The position numbers and the translations under genes were made by a program. The notes beneath the pieces were generated by a model that was not told the DNA's origin, searched no databases, and saw only the letters and a program-made list of their open reading frames with translations. Shown piece by piece: positions 5,211 to 7,017 of a stretch of DNA of 7,017 nucleotides. The stretch comes from Acidimicrobiia bacterium (GTDB lineage: Bacteria; Actinomycetota; Acidimicrobiia; Acidimicrobiales; Bin134), in assembly GCA_009843565.1 (NCBI GenBank), contig VYDF01000015.1, forward strand, positions 1-7,017, read 5' to 3'. The number at the start of each line of letters is the position of its first letter. Position 1 is the first letter of the stretch.

Positions 5211-7017
5211 ATGGCCGAAGCCACTATCGAGGACTACTACGTCGAAGAGCGCACCTTCGCCCCGGCCGCTGATTTCGCCGACGCCGCGCTGGCTAGCGAC
5301 CGATCGCTCTACGACGAGGCCGATGCCGATTACGAATCGTTCTGGGCTCGGCAAGCCCGGGATCTGCTGAGCTGGGACGCCGACTTCCACACCGTCCTGG
5401 ACTGGGACCTGCCCTTTGCCCGGTGGTTCATCGGCGGCACCCTCAACGTGTCGTACAACTGCCTCGACCGCCACGTCGCCGCGGGCAAAGGCGACAAGAT
5501 TGCCTTCCACTGGGAGGGCGAACCGGGAGACACCCTCACCATCACCTACGCCGACCTGCTCACCGAAGTCTCCAAGTTCGCCAACGTGCTCAAGGGCCTG
5601 GGCCTGGGCGCGGGCGACCGGGTGGCCATCTACATGCCGATGATCCCCGAGCTGCCGGTGGCCATGCTGGCCTGCACCCGCATCGGAGTGGCCCACTCGG
5701 TGATTTTCGGCGGCTTCTCACCCGACGCCATCGTCGACCGATGCGAAGACGCCGAGGCCCGCCTCATCATCACCGCCGACGCCGGCTATCGCCGCGGTGC
5801 CCCCTCGATGCTGAAGCCCAACGTGGACACCGCTCTCAACCAGGGAGCGGCCTCGGTGGAGCACGTTGTGGTGGTCAACCGCTGCGACTCCGACGTTGAG
5901 ATGGCCGAGGGCCGGGATCTGTGGTGGCACGACCTCATGGCCGATGCTTCGGCCGACTGTCCGCCCGAGCCCATGGACTCGGAGGCGCTTCTCTATCTGC
6001 TGTACACCTCGGGCACCACCGCCAAGCCCAAGGGCATCATGCACACCACCGGCGGCTATCTCACCCAGGTGGCCTTCACCCACAAGTACGTGTTCGACCT
6101 GAAGCCCGACACCGACATCTATTGGTGCGCGGCCGATATCGGCTGGGTCACCGGTCACAGCTACATCGTGTACGGCCCGCTGGCCAACGGCGCCACCTCG
6201 GTGATCTACGAGGGCACCCCCGACACCCCCGGCCGCGACCGACTCTGGGACATCGTCGAGCGCTATGGCGTCACCCAGCTCTATACCGCCCCCACCGCCA
6301 TCCGCACCTTCATGAAGTGGGGCGCCCAGGAGCCAGCCAAGCACGATCTGTCCAGCCTGCGGGTATTGGGCACGGTGGGCGAGCCCATCAACCCCGAAGC
6401 CTGGATGTGGTACCACACCCACATCGGCGGCAACAGCTGCCCCATCGTGGACACCTGGTGGCAGACCGAGACCGGCGGCCACATGATCTCCCCTCTGCCC
6501 GGCATCACCACCACAAAGCCGGGGTCGGCCACCCACACCATTCCCGGGGTGTTCGCCGAGTTGGTTGACGACGACGGCCGCCCGGTAGAGCGGGGTGGCG
6601 GCTACCTCACCATCACCCGCCCGTGGCCGTCGATGCTGCGGGGTATCTGGGGCGATCCCGAGCGCTACCGGGAGACTTATTGGAGTCGATTCGAGGGCCG
6701 CTATTTCGCGGGCGACGGGGCCAAGGTTGACGACGACGGCTACCTGTGGCTGCTGGGCCGGGTGGACGATGTGATGAACATCTCCGGCCACCGCATCTCC
6801 ACCACCGAGGTGGAATCAGCCTTGGTGGACCACGCCGCGGTGGCTGAGGCTGCCGTGGTGGGCGCGGCCGACGACACCACCGGCCAGGCCATCATCGGCT
6901 ACGTGATCTTGCGGGGCAGCCACGATGCCACCGATGATCTGGGCGAAGAGGTCCGCCAACACGTGGCCACCAAGCTGGGCCCCATTGCCCGGCCCAAGAC
7001 GGTGGTGCTGGTTCCCG
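5211..7017 (+). CDS. acs: Acetyl-CoA synthetase (AMP-forming), 3' end cut by window
   Basis: This enzyme activates acetate with ATP to acetyl-AMP and then transfers the acetyl group to CoA, feeding acetyl-CoA metabolism in the cytosol. The frame is open to the window edge, with 602 residues visible of about 650 usual. The N-terminal Acs domain (YDEADADYESFWARQA, then DLPFARWFIGGTLNVSYNCLDRH) is followed by the ANL-type adenylating domain with VIFGGFS, the phosphate-binding loop YTSGTTAKPKG at 265-275, ADIGWVTGHSYIVYGPL, and WWQTETGG at 416-423. The tryptophan pair narrows the acyl pocket in known Acs enzymes and argues for acetate. The hinge LGRVDDVMNISGHRIS follows, with Arg517 and Asp519, so the C-terminal domain has begun. 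The conserved lysine in PKTRSGK, the site of regulatory acetylation, would fall just beyond the end. The loop has Ala271 where the usual residue is Gly. Confidence 0.96.
   Translation, partial: MAEATIEDYYVEERTFAPAADFADAALASDRSLYDEADADYESFWARQARDLLSWDADFHTVLDWDLPFARWFIGGTLNVSYNCLDRHVAAGKGDKIAFHWEGEPGDTLTITYADLLTEVSKFANVLKGLGLGAGDRVAIYMPMIPELPVAMLACTRIGVAHSVIFGGFSPDAIVDRCEDAEARLIITADAGYRRGAPSMLKPNVDTALNQGAASVEHVVVVNRCDSDVEMAEGRDLWWHDLMADASADCPPEPMDSEALLYLLYTSGTTAKPKGIMHTTGGYLTQVAFTHKYVFDLKPDTDIYWCAADIGWVTGHSYIVYGPLANGATSVIYEGTPDTPGRDRLWDIVERYGVTQLYTAPTAIRTFMKWGAQEPAKHDLSSLRVLGTVGEPINPEAWMWYHTHIGGNSCPIVDTWWQTETGGHMISPLPGITTTKPGSATHTIPGVFAELVDDDGRPVERGGGYLTITRPWPSMLRGIWGDPERYRETYWSRFEGRYFAGDGAKVDDDGYLWLLGRVDDVMNISGHRISTTEVESALVDHAAVAEAAVVGAADDTTGQAIIGYVILRGSHDATDDLGEEVRQHVATKLGPIARPKTVVLVP

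Noticed and set aside
5718..6791. Minus-strand open frame of 357 codons opposite acs
   Set aside because: It has the Val/Gly/His-rich composition typical of antisense to GC-rich genes, while the plus strand carries full-length Acs motifs.

Overview
This is a GC-rich, gene-dense bacterial window. It looks like chromosome from an actinobacterium-like organism. GTG starts, a candidate leaderless promoter and the actinobacterial flavour of the acetyl-CoA synthetase and P450 support this. An uncultured Acidimicrobiia-type lineage is my best guess, but the sequence alone does not prove it. I found no rRNA, tRNA, CRISPR array, insertion sequence or phage gene, and no gap between genes exceeds about 170 bases.

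Layout from left to right. The 3' end of a cytochrome P450 gene (heme-Cys motif visible) is followed by a compact VapBC-type toxin-antitoxin pair whose genes overlap by four bases. Next on the same strand come an unusual Fpg/Nei-family DNA glycosylase and a retinol-dehydrogenase-like short-chain dehydrogenase (SDR). The gaps after vapC and after the glycosylase are only 37 and 43 bases, so the four genes from vapB to the SDR could share a transcript. The SDR gene then runs tail-to-tail into a minus-strand acetoacetate-decarboxylase-like gene. That gene is divergent from a plus-strand MidA/NDUFAF7-type methyltransferase, which runs tail-to-tail into a small minus-strand gene resembling the DUF6941 family. 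The small gene is in turn divergent from a large acetyl-CoA synthetase gene (acs), which is cut by the window edge before its conserved C-terminal lysine motif.

The genes do not form one obvious pathway. Acs (acetate to acetyl-CoA), the decarboxylase-like protein, the SDR and the P450 would fit a background of carboxylic-acid, ketone or lipid metabolism. The VapBC pair looks like a mobile accessory insertion: its GC content is locally lower and its codon use less biased than that of its neighbours. I see no strong case for an entirely new system. The points most worth checking are the phased repeats overlapping the vapB promoter, the non-canonical residues of the glycosylase, the decarboxylase lacking the second lysine of the usual Lys-Lys pair, the dyad in its leader, and the small conserved gene of unknown function sharing a divergent promoter region with acs.
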